The position numbers and the translations under genes are program-made. A DNA stretch of 64,000 nt, from assembly GCF_003070865.1 (NCBI RefSeq), contig NZ_CP026948.1:1736001-1800000 (forward strand). The letters are read 5' to 3'. Positions within the stretch are counted from its first letter, which is position 1, and each line of letters starts with the position of its first letter. Source of the DNA: Corynebacterium liangguodongii (GTDB taxonomy: Bacteria > Actinomycetota > Actinomycetes > Mycobacteriales > Mycobacteriaceae). The notes beneath the pieces were generated by a model that was not told the origin of the DNA, made no database searches, and saw only the letters and a list, made by a program, of their open reading frames with translations. Positions 25,802 through 35,377 of this stretch are shown here, one piece after another.

Positions 25802-27700
25802 GTGGCGGGCGTGACAGCCCCGCCGTACCACCGCCTCGCCCGCGCCCGCGCGCTGCGCCGCAACGCCTACGCGCCGTGGAAGCCCGCGCTCGAGATTGCT
25901 TCCACTCTCTTTTTCTTCCTGGCGATACAGGTAGCATTCGCGGCGGCATTCTTTGTCACCGGTGTAAACAGCGGAATGACTCTTCAGGACTTCGAGGATC
26001 TCCTGTTCGGTTCCGGCAAAGACGACGACCCAACGAAGATGGTGTTCTACTACGGTTCTCTTGCGCTGAGTTCCCTCGCCGCGGTGGCAGGTGCGTGGGT
26101 TGCCGGGCGCAGGCCAGCCGCTCTGTTGTCGGTCGCCGGCCGTATCCGGCTCAACGTGCTCGGCGCGTCACTGGCCTGGATCGCACTTCCGGTCTTCGGC
26201 TGCTATCTGGTCGACGGGCTTATTCACGGCGTGCCCTCCCCGATTGGGCGCACATTTTGGTTGTCCATGCTTGTCTGGGTCTCGCTCATCCCGCTGCAAT
26301 GCGCGGCCGAGGAACTGATCTTTCGCGGAGCACTGCCCCAGGCCTTAGGCGCCTGGTTGCGATCTCCCGTCACCGCATTCGGGCTGGCCATCCCCGTGTT
26401 CGTCATAGGCCACTCCTATGATCTAGCCGGATTAGCCAGCGTCGCCATATTCGCGGTCATGGCATCTGTCCTCACCCACCGCACAGGTGGTATCGAGGCA
26501 GCAATTGTCCTGCACTGCGCCAACAACATGGCATTATCTTGGGCCGACATCGCCGGGATTACGGACCTGGCAGGTGATGACAATCGACTGTTGGTTCTCG
26601 TTGCAGGATTCCTCCTCCAATATTCCGGCGCGGTTGCCCTACTGATTGTTCTGCGCGCATACGCGCCGAGCCGTTCAACGCCGCTGCCGGGATGGTTCCC
26701 CGGTGCGGGCTGGTATCGGGGCTGGCCGAAGGTGGCTGTGCGCCCTAGGACGCGACGAGCTAAGCTCCAGCCCTCGCGCCAGCGCCCACCAGCGCCGTTG
26801 CCCCGCTGCACGGTAGATCCGGCCCGCTTCCACCGCACTATCCGGCCATGGTGGTCCGCACTCGCCGAGGCGGGTGCACTTGCGGTACTCTTTATTGGAA
26901 TTGCTACCGCGTCCACGCTGCTGCTGACGGGGTTAGGACTTTGGATAGGGCTTCCCAGCACCATCATTGAGCTGCCGGTAGGCGACATCGACTCCAACGT
27001 CCTTATGTTGATTGCCCTCGCCATGACATGCGCCGCACCCCTGCTTGCTGCACGCATTGTGGGGCGAAACCCGCTGGAGCTGTTCAGCTCTAGCGGCCGC
27101 TTCCGCTGGCGCCTCGCGTGGGTTTCAGCAGCTGCGGCCGCTGTGGCCTACGCGGTGATGTACCTCTGCGGATTGATTCTCTACGGAATTCCCGACGTCA
27201 CGCTATCTGCCAAGGGGACAGCCTTCATCCTCGTCTGCGTGCTCGTCGTCCCCTATCAGGCGCTCGCCGAGGAGTTGCTCTTCCGCTCCGCGATACCTCA
27301 GATCGTCGGTGCGTGGGTGCGCAGCCCGTTCATCGCCTACGGCGCCGCTGTTCCCCTGTTCGCCGCGGGGCATGGATACAACTGGATCGGGATGAGCGAC
27401 ATCATCATCTACGCCGTGTGCGCAGCCGGTCTGACCTTCTACACCAACGGAATCGAGGCCGCCGTAGCGCTCCACGCTGTCGGTAATATCGTCGCTTTCA
27501 GTGGCCTTGGCCTCGGGTTCGCCGATCCGACAGAGTTCGACGTCGACGCCTCGGCGGCGCTATTTTCCATCGCTTCCACGCTGCTGGGGGTCGCAGCGAC
27601 GGTGTGGGCTCTGCGCAGGTGGGTCGGGGTTGAACCCGCCGGACATCCTACTCCTCGTCGGTTGACAGCGCCGCCACGAACGCCTCCTGCGGCACCGTGA
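25802..27700 (+). CDS. Tandem CPBP-family intramembrane protease
   Basis: A 632-residue membrane protein made of two CPBP (Abi/CAAX protease) domains in a row. The first has [13 protein letters not shown] (Glu170, Glu171, Arg175) and a later FVIGHSYD; the second has [13 protein letters not shown] (Glu490, Glu491) and [10 protein letters not shown]. These glutamates and histidines are the catalytic residues of the family, and both copies keep them. A soluble, arginine-rich linker joins the halves near residues 290-345. The GTG at 25802 is used, with another GTG at 25811 possible. The C-terminal 17 codons overlap the 3' end of lepA on the opposite strand. Confidence 0.85.
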   Translation: MAGVTAPPYHRLARARALRRNAYAPWKPALEIASTLFFFLAIQVAFAAAFFVTGVNSGMTLQDFEDLLFGSGKDDDPTKMVFYYGSLALSSLAAVAGAWVAGRRPAALLSVAGRIRLNVLGASLAWIALPVFGCYLVDGLIHGVPSPIGRTFWLSMLVWVSLIPLQCAAEELIFRGALPQALGAWLRSPVTAFGLAIPVFVIGHSYDLAGLASVAIFAVMASVLTHRTGGIEAAIVLHCANNMALSWADIAGITDLAGDDNRLLVLVAGFLLQYSGAVALLIVLRAYAPSRSTPLPGWFPGAGWYRGWPKVAVRPRTRRAKLQPSRQRPPAPLPRCTVDPARFHRTIRPWWSALAEAGALAVLFIGIATASTLLLTGLGLWIGLPSTIIELPVGDIDSNVLMLIALAMTCAAPLLAARIVGRNPLELFSSSGRFRWRLAWVSAAAAAVAYAVMYLCGLILYGIPDVTLSAKGTAFILVCVLVVPYQALAEELLFRSAIPQIVGAWVRSPFIAYGAAVPLFAAGHGYNWIGMSDIIIYAVCAAGLTFYTNGIEAAVALHAVGNIVAFSGLGLGFADPTEFDVDASAALFSIASTLLGVAATVWALRRWVGVEPAGHPTPRRLTAPPRTPPAAP

Positions 27701-29504
27701 CCGAACCGATGGACTTCATGCGCTTCTTGCCGGCCTTCTGCTTCTCCAAAAGCTTGCGCTTGCGCGAGATGTCGCCGCCATAGCACTTCGACAGCACGTC
27801 CTTGCGCAGCGCGCGGATGTTCTCGCGGGCGATGATCTTCGCCCCGATTGCAGCCTGCACCGGCACCTCGAACTGCTGGCGCGGGATGAGCTCCTTGAGC
27901 TTCTTTGTCATCTTGTTTCCGTACCACTGGGCGGAATCGCGGTGGACGATCGCAGAGAACGCATCGACCGGTTCGCCCTGGAGCAGGATGTCCACCTTGA
28001 CCAGGTCGGCCTCCTGTTCCCCGGCTTCTTCGTAGTTCAGGGAAGCGTAGCCCTTGGTGCGGGATTTCAGCATGTCGAAGAAGTCGAAAATGATCTCGCC
28101 GAGCGGCATGATGTAGCGCAGCTCCACGCGGTCTTCGGAGAGGTACTCCATGTTTTTCATGGTGCCGCGCTTGGACTGGCACAGCTCCATCGTCGTGCCC
28201 ACGAACTCCTGGGGCACGATAATCGTCATGTTCACCACCGGCTCGTAGACCTCGCGCAGCTTGCCGCCCGGCCAGTCAGAGGGGTTGTGGACGAGGGATT
28301 CGGTGCCGTCTTCAGCGACGACTCGGTAGGTCACGCTCGGGGCCGTGGAGATGAGATCCAGGTCGAATTCTCGCTCGAGGCGGTCTCGGGTGATCTCCAT
28401 GTGGAGCAGGCCAAGGAAGCCGCAGCGGAAGCCGAAGCCGAGAGCCACGGAGGTCTCGGGCTCCCAGGTCAGGGAGGCGTCGTTAAGCTGCAGCTTCTCC
28501 AGCGACTCGCGCAGGTCCGGGAAGTCCTCCTGGGAGACGGGGAAGAGCCCCGAATACACCATGGGACGCACGTCTTCGAACCCGGCCAACGGTGCTTCCG
28601 CACCCTTGTTCGCCCAGGTTACCGTGTCGCCGACGCGGGTCTCGCGGACATCCTTCACACCAGTGATGAGGTATCCCACCTCGCCGGGGCCCAAGCCCTT
28701 GGTCTTCTTCATCGTCGGCGAAACCACCCCGATTTCGAGGATTTCATGCTTGACCCCGGTGTTCATCATCTGCACCTGCTGGTTCGGCTCGAGCTTGCCA
28801 TCCATCATGCGCACGTAGGTGACCACGCCGCGGTAGGTGTCGTAGACCGAGTCGAAGATGAGCGCGCGCGCCGGCGCGTCGGCACCGAACTCAGAGGTCG
28901 GAGGGGGCACAAGCTCGACGAGCTTGTCCAAAAGCTCCGGCACACCCACGCCCGTCTTACCGGAGACCCGCAGGACCTCCTCCGGCTCGCAGCCGATAAT
29001 GTTCGCGATCTCGAGCGCGTACTTATCCGGGTCGGCGGCGGGCAGGTCGATCTTGTTGAGCACCGGGATGATTTCCAGGTCCTTGTCCATCGCCATGTAG
29101 AGGTTGGCCAGGGTCTGGGCCTCGATGCCCTGGGCGGCGTCGACAAGCAAGATGGCTCCCTCGCAGGCCTCGAGCGCGCGGGAGACCTCGTAGGAGAAGT
29201 CGACGTGGCCGGGGGTGTCGATCATTTGCAGGATCGTCTGCTGGCCGGCGAAGCGCCCCGCCGCGGGCGTCCACGGAAGCCGCACGTTCTGCGCCTTGAT
29301 GGTGATGCCGCGCTCGCGCTCGATATCCATGTTGTCGAGGTACTGATCGCGCATGTCGCGCGCGTCAACGACGTTGGAGAGCTGGAGGATGCGGTCGGCC
29401 AGGGTGGATTTGCCGTGGTCGATGTGGGCAATGATGCAGAAATTCCGGATCAGGGAGGGATCCGTAAACGTCGTCTCCGCGAAGGAGGTTTTCGAGGCAG
29501 CCAT
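27648..29504 (-). CDS. lepA: Elongation factor 4 (LepA)
   Basis: A 618-residue ribosome-associated GTPase that binds stalled or back-translocated ribosomes. The G domain shows [11 protein letters not shown] (G1), DTPGHVDF (G3) and NKIDLP (G4), and the LepA-specific C-terminal domain ends with the lysine-rich [13 protein letters not shown] segment. The ATG at 29504 gives the usual [10 protein letters not shown] start; an in-frame upstream extension to 29606 is not supported. The gene's 3' end overlaps a convergent membrane-protein gene by 53 bases. Confidence 0.97.
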   Translation of the reverse strand: MAASKTSFAETTFTDPSLIRNFCIIAHIDHGKSTLADRILQLSNVVDARDMRDQYLDNMDIERERGITIKAQNVRLPWTPAAGRFAGQQTILQMIDTPGHVDFSYEVSRALEACEGAILLVDAAQGIEAQTLANLYMAMDKDLEIIPVLNKIDLPAADPDKYALEIANIIGCEPEEVLRVSGKTGVGVPELLDKLVELVPPPTSEFGADAPARALIFDSVYDTYRGVVTYVRMMDGKLEPNQQVQMMNTGVKHEILEIGVVSPTMKKTKGLGPGEVGYLITGVKDVRETRVGDTVTWANKGAEAPLAGFEDVRPMVYSGLFPVSQEDFPDLRESLEKLQLNDASLTWEPETSVALGFGFRCGFLGLLHMEITRDRLEREFDLDLISTAPSVTYRVVAEDGTESLVHNPSDWPGGKLREVYEPVVNMTIIVPQEFVGTTMELCQSKRGTMKNMEYLSEDRVELRYIMPLGEIIFDFFDMLKSRTKGYASLNYEEAGEQEADLVKVDILLQGEPVDAFSAIVHRDSAQWYGNKMTKKLKELIPRQQFEVPVQAAIGAKIIARENIRALRKDVLSKCYGGDISRKRKLLEKQKAGKKRMKSIGSVTVPQEAFVAALSTDEE

Positions 29505-29645
29505 GATTAGGCCTACTCTACCGGCTCCGTGGGGAGGAGAAAACACGCAGCGGGCCGCTTGTACGCCCGCGTGCGCAGTCGTAGAGTGGGTCGCTACAGC
29601 ACGCACATCCGCGTGAGCAAAAAAGATGAAAGGGGGGGTGCGAAA

Positions 29646-30161
29646 ATGAGCCTGTTTCGCCGCAAGCGCCCGCGGGAGGAGAAGGCAGGCCCCCTCGACG
29701 AGGGCCTAGCCCTGCTCAACGAGCGTCTCGGCTCCTCCCCGCGCGCCCCCCGGGACCCCGCAAAGGTGCCCACGGCCTCGCTCGTCGTGCGCCCCACGGC
29801 GGGGCTCGCCCGCAGCATCTACTACGCCCCTGACATGGACGGGCAGGCCGAACCCGGCGAGGTCGTCTGGGCGAGCGTGCCCTCCGATCCCCCGCGGGAG
29901 CGCTCCTTGCTCATCATCGGCCGCGAGCACCACGACCTGCTCGCGCTACTCATCTCCCCCGCCAAGGAGCACGCGCACAGCCCCGACTGGCTCGACATCG
30001 GCTCCGGCGAGTGGGAATCCTCCGGCGAGCCGTGCTGGGTGCGGGTGGATAAGACCCTCGTCGTGGCCGAAACGGACGTGCACCGACGCGGCGCCTCCAT
30101 CCCTCTGCGGCGCTTCGAGCGCGTCGCCCACCGCCTCCGGGAGGATTACGGCTGGGCATAG
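29646..30161 (+). CDS. PemK/MazF-fold-like protein
   Basis: A 171-residue protein with a charged N-terminal tail and a C-terminal region that resembles PemK/Maz[25 protein letters not shown] gives the beta-strand start, and [10 protein letters not shown] the later strand. Typical MazF toxins are about 110 residues, so the first 75 residues are an extension. No antitoxin gene lies beside it, and its place between lepA and rpsT in the conserved core argues for a housekeeping or orphan role rather than a mobile toxin module. AAAGGGGGGG precedes the ATG at 29646. Confidence 0.7.
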   Translation: MSLFRRKRPREEKAGPLDEGLALLNERLGSSPRAPRDPAKVPTASLVVRPTAGLARSIYYAPDMDGQAEPGEVVWASVPSDPPRERSLLIIGREHHDLLALLISPAKEHAHSPDWLDIGSGEWESSGEPCWVRVDKTLVVAETDVHRRGASIPLRRFERVAHRLREDYGWA

Positions 30162-30169
30162 CCGGCGGT

Positions 30170-30199
30170 TTGGTTTCTCGGGTAGGCGGTTGTTAGAGT
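30170..30199 (+). promoter_or_regulatory. Candidate rpsT promoter
   Basis: TTGGTT at 30170-30175 and TAGAGT at 30194-30199 are separated by 18 bases. TAGAGT fits the corynebacterial -10 pattern TANANT. The start would lie near 30206, giving a 5' leader of about 150 bases. Confidence 0.45.
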
Positions 30200-30215
30200 G
30201 TAGGGGTTGTCCGTA

Positions 30216-30308
30216 CCCGGACCCCACGGGTGCGCCCTGCTACGCGAGCAGGACCTTGGGCTCGCGTCGAGGCTTAGCCGAAGCGAGGGCGCGCGAGACC
30301 CGTCCGGG
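30216..30308 (+). promoter_or_regulatory. Structured leader of rpsT
   Basis: The sequence can close a long stem: CCCGGAC (30216-30222) pairs with GTCCGGG (30302-30308), and the following ACGGGT pairs with ACCCGT around a small bulge. Inside are CCTGCT/AGCAGG with a 5-base loop (30236-30252) and CTCGCG/CGCGAG (30261-30266 with 30292-30297). Ribosomal protein S20 is known to repress its own translation in other bacteria, so a regulatory leader is plausible. Confidence 0.5.
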
Positions 30309-30356
30309 TGGTGACTGCGCACAAGCCAATCATCGATTTCAAGAGGTGCTCTACCC

Positions 30357-30620
30357 ATGGCAAACATCAAGCAGCAGAAGAAGCGCGTTCTCACCAACGA
30401 GAAGCGCCGCCTGCGCAACAAGTCCATCCGTTCCGCCACACGCACGGAGATCCGCAAGTTCCGCGAGGCCGTCGAGTCCGGCGACAAGGCGGCCGCCGAG
30501 ACCCAGCTGCGCGTCGCCTCGCGCAAGCTGGACAAGGCCGTGACCAAGGGCGTCTACCACCGCAACGCTGCGGCGAACAAGAAGTCCAACATGGCCCGCG
30601 CCTTCAACAAGATGGCCTAA
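30357..30620 (+). CDS. rpsT: 30S ribosomal protein S20
   Basis: An 87-residue basic protein starting [20 protein letters not shown], the hallmark of S20, with a C-terminal [15 protein letters not shown]. It binds 16S rRNA early in 30S assembly. AAGAGGTG precedes the ATG. It has its own promoter and structured leader and is followed by a strong terminator hairpin. Confidence 0.98.
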   Translation: MANIKQQKKRVLTNEKRRLRNKSIRSATRTEIRKFREAVESGDKAAAETQLRVASRKLDKAVTKGVYHRNAAANKKSNMARAFNKMA

Positions 30621-30634
30621 AGCCCGCTCCGGCT

Positions 30635-30684
30635 AACGCCTGTTGCCCCGCTCCCCCCGCAAGGGGTGCGGGGCAACAGGCGTT
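30635..30684. terminator. Terminator between rpsT and the ankyrin gene
   Basis: A perfect 17-base inverted repeat, AACGCCTGTTGCCCCGC (30635-30651) with its complement at 30668-30684, encloses a 16-base loop that can itself pair CCCC with GGGG. The plus strand ends GTTTCT. Between convergent genes it may serve both strands. Confidence 0.88.
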
Positions 30685-30685
30685 T

Positions 30686-31102
30686 CTAACCCTGCAGGCG
30701 GGCCGCGATGTCCTCGCGCCCGAACACCTTCGCCGTCTCCACTGCGTTCGGCGCCCCCGCGTTAGGGTCGGCGCCCGCACCTAACAGCAGCTCGACGATG
30801 TCGTCTTCCTTCTTAAAAATCACGCCCGCGAGCGGCGACTGGCCTCTCGCGTTGAGCTTATTGACATCCGCGCCGCGCTCAATCAGCCCCCGCACGAGCT
30901 CGGCATGCCCGGCGTAGGCCGCGAGCATGAGCAGCGAGTTTCCGTCCTGGTTCGCCAGGTCCGCGCTCACGCCGTGATCGACGTAGGCCAGCAGCTCCGC
31001 GTTGCCTGTCCGCGCAAGATCAAAGAGCTTACCCGCAAACTCCTGAACCTCCTCCGGGACGTCGCCTGCCCGAGAATCCGTGTGTCCTTCGCGCTCTTCC
31101 AT
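30686..31102 (-). CDS. Ankyrin-repeat protein
   Basis: A 138-residue soluble protein with about three ankyrin repeats: residues 25-55, then NSLLMLAAYAGHAELVRGLIERGADVN and SPLAGVIFKKEDDIVELLLGAGADPN. No signal or other domain is seen, so it is probably a cytoplasmic protein-binding module with unknown partner. It ends against the rpsT terminator and lies 10 bases downstream of holA's stop, so it is probably the last gene of the comEA-comEC-holA unit. Confidence 0.85.
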   Translation of the reverse strand: MEEREGHTDSRAGDVPEEVQEFAGKLFDLARTGNAELLAYVDHGVSADLANQDGNSLLMLAAYAGHAELVRGLIERGADVNKLNARGQSPLAGVIFKKEDDIVELLLGAGADPNAGAPNAVETAKVFGREDIAARLQG

Positions 31103-31112
31103 AGAGGCAATG

Positions 31113-32051
31113 TTAGCGGGCGAGCTGGCTGATGCGCGCCACGGCGTTTTCGACGCAAAACTCAGGGTCGCCGCCGCGGCCCTTGACCTCCGCGTCGAGG
31201 TCGGCGACGATGATCACGGCCTCCGAGACGGCCTCGCCCGACCAGTTCCTCGCCACTTGCATCGTCTTCCTTGCCACGAACGGGTGCATTCCGAGCTCCC
31301 GCGCGAGCTGGTCCGGGTTGCCCCGGGTGTTGTAGAGCTTGGCAATGTCGCCGATCTTGCGCGCGAGCGCCGCTGCGATGGCAACCGGGCTCACCCCCAG
31401 CTGCAGGGCCCTGCGTGTCGACGCCAACGCCCTGTCAACCCTGCCTTCCACCGCCTGGTCGGCGATGGTGAACCCGGAGACTTCTGCCACCCCTGTGTAG
31501 TAGGCGTGGACAGCGCCGACCGTGATCTCGCCTTCGGTATCGGCAACGAGCTGGCTCACCGCCGAGGCGAGCTCGCGCAAATCGGAGCCGACCGATTCCA
31601 GCAGCGCTGCCACGACGTCGGGGGTGGGCCGCACACCGAGGCGGCGAAACTCGTTGCTCACCCACGCCTGCCGGTCCCGGTCCTTCAGGGGCTCCGCCGA
31701 GTGCACCTGGGCGAGCTTTCTCAGCCTGGGAACATACGACTTGTTACGCCCACCACCAGAGTGCATGAGAATCAGCGTCATCCCCGGGGCGGGATCCTTC
31801 GCGGCGGCGAGCAGCAGCTCCGTGGGCTCCTTGCCCGCCTGGTCGACATCGCGAAACACCACGGCGCGCTCCTCGGCGAAGAGAGAGGGGCTCGTTGCCA
31901 TTGCCAGCTCGCCCTCGCTGATATCCCCGGCGCGATAGGTGCTCACCTCTACGGCTGGGCTGAGCTCGGCGATAATCGCCTTCATGGCGCGCTCGGCGAG
32001 AAACTCGTCTTCTCCCAAGACGAGGTGGACCGGAGTGTGCATGCGCACCAT
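31113..32051 (-). CDS. holA: DNA polymerase III subunit delta
   Basis: A 312-residue clamp-loader subunit that opens the beta sliding clamp. It begins with a family-typical VHLVLGEDEFLAERAM, has MTLILMHSGGGRNKS, and a C-terminal helical collar region with ALARKIGDIAKLYNTRG. The start lies 1 base after the comEC stop, so the two are coupled. This comEC-holA order is common in actinobacteria. Confidence 0.93.
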   Translation of the reverse strand: MVRMHTPVHLVLGEDEFLAERAMKAIIAELSPAVEVSTYRAGDISEGELAMATSPSLFAEERAVVFRDVDQAGKEPTELLLAAAKDPAPGMTLILMHSGGGRNKSYVPRLRKLAQVHSAEPLKDRDRQAWVSNEFRRLGVRPTPDVVAALLESVGSDLRELASAVSQLVADTEGEITVGAVHAYYTGVAEVSGFTIADQAVEGRVDRALASTRRALQLGVSPVAIAAALARKIGDIAKLYNTRGNPDQLARELGMHPFVARKTMQVARNWSGEAVSEAVIIVADLDAEVKGRGGDPEFCVENAVARISQLAR

Positions 32052-32052
32052 C

Positions 32053-33693
32053 TTAAAACCTCCCGCTGACAGCGTGTTGTGTCCCGTCCGGGTAGAGACG
32101 CACCGGCCCGTCGCGGTGGGGGTAGAGCACGGGGATTCCGCCGGTGGTGACGACCGGGCGGTCGTGCGGACTGCCCTGCTCGGTCACCACCACGACCCTC
32201 GTGCCCGCAGGCACGGGCTCGATCTGGTCTTCGCTATTGACGACGTAGACGCCCCCGAGCCGCTCGAGGTCCACGGGCCTTCCTCCCAGCCCGGGCCCGA
32301 CCGCCAAGGCGATCGCTGCTGCCACTGCCACCCCGAGCGTGGCCCGGGGCCGGCCGAGAAGAAGCCCCGCGGCCACCCATCCATAGCACACCACGACCCC
32401 GAGCGGACCGGCCTCGACCGTGGCAGCAGGCAGGCGCGCCCCCGCCTGCGCCACCGCGTGGATCCACGCGGTCATCGGCTCGATGAGGACTAAAAGCGGT
32501 TCCTCTAGACCGCCGGGGGCAAGCGCGAGCACTACTGCGCACAACCCGAGCACCGTGACCGGCGCGACCACGGGGGCGACCGCCAGATTAGATACCACCG
32601 AGACCACCGAGACCTCCCCTGACATGGAGGCGACAAGAGGCATCGTCACCGCGTCAGCGGCCAGCGCGACGCTCAGCGCGCGAAGCACAATCTCCGGCCA
32701 CCCGGTCGGCGCGAAAAGACGTGTCAGGTGGGGGCTGAGTGCGACAATCCCCGCCGTGGCCACCACGGAGAGCGCGAAGCCGTAACTGACCGCAAGGTTG
32801 GAATCCACCATCACCAGCCCGATCACCGCGAGGCAGAGGGCGTGGATGGGCTCTGTCGTGGAGGATGCCAGCACGGCGACCAGTCCCACGAGGCCCATGA
32901 CGGAGGCACGCAGCACGCTCGGTTCGGGCCCCACGAGGGCCGCAAAAGCGGCAAGCGCGGCGGCCGCCACCGCGACGCGGCCGCGCAGACCGGCCCCGCA
33001 CGCCGCGGCGATGACTGCCGCGGCGGAGGTGACGATGGCGACATTGCTCCCCGACACCGCGCTGAGGTGCGACAGGCCCGTGTCAATGTAGGCCTGCTCC
33101 TCCTCGGGCGATTGCAGGGACGTATCCCCCAGCACCATGCCGGGGATGAGCCCTTGGGAGGCCGGGCCAACCGTGGATGTCACCGCGTCTGCGAAGACCT
33201 GCTTGACGTGGTGGGCCCACCCCGCGAGCCCCTCCGGGCCCCGGACGACCTCGAGCGCGCCGTGAAGCGCCACCTGGGTGGTACCCAGCACGTCGGACTC
33301 CGTAGCGGCCGCGTCTATGCGCACGCTCGCCCCGGCGACCGCGGCTTCCGGCAAGGAGCGGGTGAACAACGGCACCGTGCCGGGGTGGCCCTCGACGGAG
33401 AGCCGGACGAGGAACCCGCCCGCCGGGAGGTCGCGAGGCTCCCCGGCGATGGTGGCGACAAACTCGCCGCCGAAGCGCCACCGAGAAGCGGCGACGACCC
33501 GCAGCTGCGTCACCACCGCCGCGCACCCACCCACGCCCGCGATGAGGATCGCCTGGCCGGGCTCCCTCCACGCAGCGGCCGCAGCCGCGGCCAGGGCGAG
33601 GCACACCGCGCATTGCCAAGACCCCCAGGCGAGGGTGATCAGCGTGGCTACCCACACCGCGCACGCTGCGGGGACAAGCCGAAGCTCGCGCAC
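32053..33693 (-). CDS. comEC: ComEC/Rec2-family membrane protein
   Basis: A 546-residue membrane protein of the DNA-uptake channel family. An N-terminal soluble DUF4131-like part (residues about 60-170) is followed by the competence domain with the diagnostic HLSAVSGSNVAIV and about ten membrane segments. The C-terminal metallo-beta-lactamase-like nuclease domain found in many ComEC proteins is absent; the protein ends about 65 residues after the last membrane segment. Start is GTG immediately after the comEA stop (TAGGTG). Confidence 0.9.
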   Translation of the reverse strand: MRELRLVPAACAVWVATLITLAWGSWQCAVCLALAAAAAAAWREPGQAILIAGVGGCAAVVTQLRVVAASRWRFGGEFVATIAGEPRDLPAGGFLVRLSVEGHPGTVPLFTRSLPEAAVAGASVRIDAAATESDVLGTTQVALHGALEVVRGPEGLAGWAHHVKQVFADAVTSTVGPASQGLIPGMVLGDTSLQSPEEEQAYIDTGLSHLSAVSGSNVAIVTSAAAVIAAACGAGLRGRVAVAAAALAAFAALVGPEPSVLRASVMGLVGLVAVLASSTTEPIHALCLAVIGLVMVDSNLAVSYGFALSVVATAGIVALSPHLTRLFAPTGWPEIVLRALSVALAADAVTMPLVASMSGEVSVVSVVSNLAVAPVVAPVTVLGLCAVVLALAPGGLEEPLLVLIEPMTAWIHAVAQAGARLPAATVEAGPLGVVVCYGWVAAGLLLGRPRATLGVAVAAAIALAVGPGLGGRPVDLERLGGVYVVNSEDQIEPVPAGTRVVVVTEQGSPHDRPVVTTGGIPVLYPHRDGPVRLYPDGTQHAVSGRF

Positions 33694-34341
33694 CTAGACC
33701 CCCACCAGGCCCTTGAGCGCTTCAAACTTGGCAGGACCGATGCCCTTGACGTCGAGCAGCTGCTCCACCGAGGTATACGGCCCGCTCGCCTCCCTGTGGG
33801 CGATGATCGCCGCGGCGGTGGCTTCCCCGACCCCCGGCAACTCCACGAGCTCCGCGGCCGTGGCGGTGTTCAGCGAGAGAACGCCGTCCTGGCCGCCGGC
33901 TGCTTGGGGGGCGGGGCCTAGCGCAGGCGGGGCCGATCCTTGGGCGAGGACGTGGATCTGTTGGCCGTCGACAAGAAGTTGCGCCTGGTTGAGCGCGATG
34001 AGATCCGCGTGCGGGTGCGGCTCGGCGGCCGCTAGCGCGTCGGCGACGCGGGAGCCCTCCTCGAGGGTCACAAGCCCGGGCTTGGCCACCTCGCCGACGA
34101 CGGAGACCACAACCTGCTTCGGTGACTCCTGCGCTGCGGGCGGCCAGGTGGGCTCGGGCGGAGCCGAGTCGACGGTCGGGCGGATAAGCGCCCACCCCGC
34201 CACGAGCGCGACGACCACGACGGCAGCGGCGGTCGCCTGGCGGGGCTCGACGCGCAGCCGCGAGGCGGGATAGGTCACGGCCAAAGCGTCTTCCTCGCCC
34301 GTCGGCCGGGTGAGCTCTGTGATGCGGTCTATGGCGCTCAT
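33694..34341 (-). CDS. comEA: ComEA-family helix-hairpin-helix DNA-binding protein
   Basis: A 215-residue protein with one N-terminal membrane anchor (residues about 37-53), an extracytoplasmic SLBB-like domain (VVSVVGEVAKPGLVTLEEGS) and a C-terminal pair of helix-hairpin-helix motifs (ELPGVGEATAAAIIAHRE and VKGIGPAKFEALKGL) that bind double-stranded DNA. It heads the comEA-comEC-holA unit. Two DnaA boxes lie in its promoter region. Confidence 0.92.
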   Translation of the reverse strand: MSAIDRITELTRPTGEEDALAVTYPASRLRVEPRQATAAAVVVVALVAGWALIRPTVDSAPPEPTWPPAAQESPKQVVVSVVGEVAKPGLVTLEEGSRVADALAAAEPHPHADLIALNQAQLLVDGQQIHVLAQGSAPPALGPAPQAAGGQDGVLSLNTATAAELVELPGVGEATAAAIIAHREASGPYTSVEQLLDVKGIGPAKFEALKGLVGV

Positions 34342-34395
34342 GGCGCCTCAAGCTATTGCCCAGTGCATTGGGCGGCAAGGCCTCCTCGCCCGCCC

Positions 34396-34404
34396 TGTGG
34401 ACAA
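34396..34404 (-). promoter_or_regulatory. DnaA box
   Basis: TGTGGACAA on the plus strand, i.e. TTGTCCACA on the minus strand, matches the actinobacterial DnaA box perfectly. It lies 55 bases upstream of comEA. Confidence 0.6.
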
Positions 34405-34434
34405 CCTCGCTGATGCGTCACCAATCCTACATAG

Positions 34435-34443
34435 TTATCCACA
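34435..34443 (+). promoter_or_regulatory. DnaA box
   Basis: TTATCCACA is the classical perfect DnaA box. It lies 30 bases from the first box and in the opposite orientation, about 95 bases upstream of comEA. Confidence 0.6.
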
Positions 34444-34466
34444 CATCTACCCCTCCCGAGAGCGGC

Positions 34467-35375
34467 CTACCGGGCGGGGCCGGGCTCCTCGCCGCGCTCC
34501 CCCGGACCCGTATCTCCTTGCTCCTCAGTGCCCTCAATACCCCCTTTATCCTCAACGCTCACGGTTCCCTCAGTGCCGTGTGCGCGAGCCTGAGAAGAAA
34601 ATACCGCGGAGAGCCCGATCGCCCCGGCACCGACGTGGACGGCCACGGCCTCGGCGATCGGCAACACGAGAACCTGAGAGCCCGCGGGGAGCACCTCGTT
34701 GAGCATATTCTCGAGCGAGCGTGCCGCGGTCGGCGAATCGGCGTGCTGGATCGCGGCGAACACGGGCTCACCGTCTGCTTGTGCCTGCACGAGTTGGGTG
34801 AGCTTGATGAACGCCTTGGTCTGCGTGCGTGTCTTGCCAGCCAGCTCTAACTTACCGGAGGTGACGTGCAGGATCGGACGCGTGGCCAACAGCGCGGCGG
34901 AGAGCACAGCGGTGCCGGCGGAGAGGCGACCACTCTTGCGCAAATCGTCGAGCTGGTTGAGGTAGACCCATGTCTCCGCGCTGGCCAACGTGCCCGCGGC
35001 GATCTCCTCGCACTCATCGAGGCTACCCCCGTCCCGCGCCAGGGACGCCGCCGCCATTGCCGCAGCACCGATCGCCATGCCCGCGGTATCGGTATCAACC
35101 ACGCGCACGGTGCCCGGGAACACCGCAGAGGCCGTCACCGCCGCCGACCAGGTCGACGACAGCCCCTTCGCCAGGTGCAACGCCACGACACCCTCATCGC
35201 CTCCGCGCTCAAGTTGCCGTGCGTAACAAGCAGCCAGCTCCACGGCGGATAGCCCGCTCGTCGAGCTCGTCGAGTCTTCTTCCATCACATGCAGATCCAC
35301 GACGGTGATGTCGAACTTCTCCACAATGTCGCGCGGCAGACCCGCCGACGAATCAACTACGATGCGCACCGCCAT
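34467..35375 (-). CDS. DegV-family fatty-acid-binding protein
   Basis: A 302-residue DegV (FakB-like) protein, binding a fatty acid for transfer to a kinase partner in better-studied bacteria. The N-terminus RIVVDSSAGLP and later DTDTAGMAIGAAAMAAA are typical. Residues after about 275 are a charged, glycine/glutamate-rich tail with no fold. The ATG at 35375 has GGAGG close upstream; a start at 35417 would overlap gpgP. Two bases separate it from the gpgP stop. Confidence 0.9.
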   Translation of the reverse strand: MAVRIVVDSSAGLPRDIVEKFDITVVDLHVMEEDSTSSTSGLSAVELAACYARQLERGGDEGVVALHLAKGLSSTWSAAVTASAVFPGTVRVVDTDTAGMAIGAAAMAAASLARDGGSLDECEEIAAGTLASAETWVYLNQLDDLRKSGRLSAGTAVLSAALLATRPILHVTSGKLELAGKTRTQTKAFIKLTQLVQAQADGEPVFAAIQHADSPTAARSLENMLNEVLPAGSQVLVLPIAEAVAVHVGAGAIGLSAVFSSQARAHGTEGTVSVEDKGGIEGTEEQGDTGPGERGEEPGPAR

Positions 35376-35377
35376 GG

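Noticed and set aside
27942..29510. Long plus-strand open frame (522 codons) opposite lepA
   Set aside because: It lies entirely within lepA on the other strand, has no family resemblance or ribosome site, and arises from the high GC codon pattern.
29646..30161. Toxin-antitoxin pair around the PemK-like gene
   Set aside because: No small antitoxin gene precedes or follows it; the neighbours are lepA and rpsT.
34396..34443. DnaA boxes as a replication origin
   Set aside because: Only two boxes are present, with no dnaA, dnaN or parAB nearby and no AT-rich unwinding region; a promoter role fits better.
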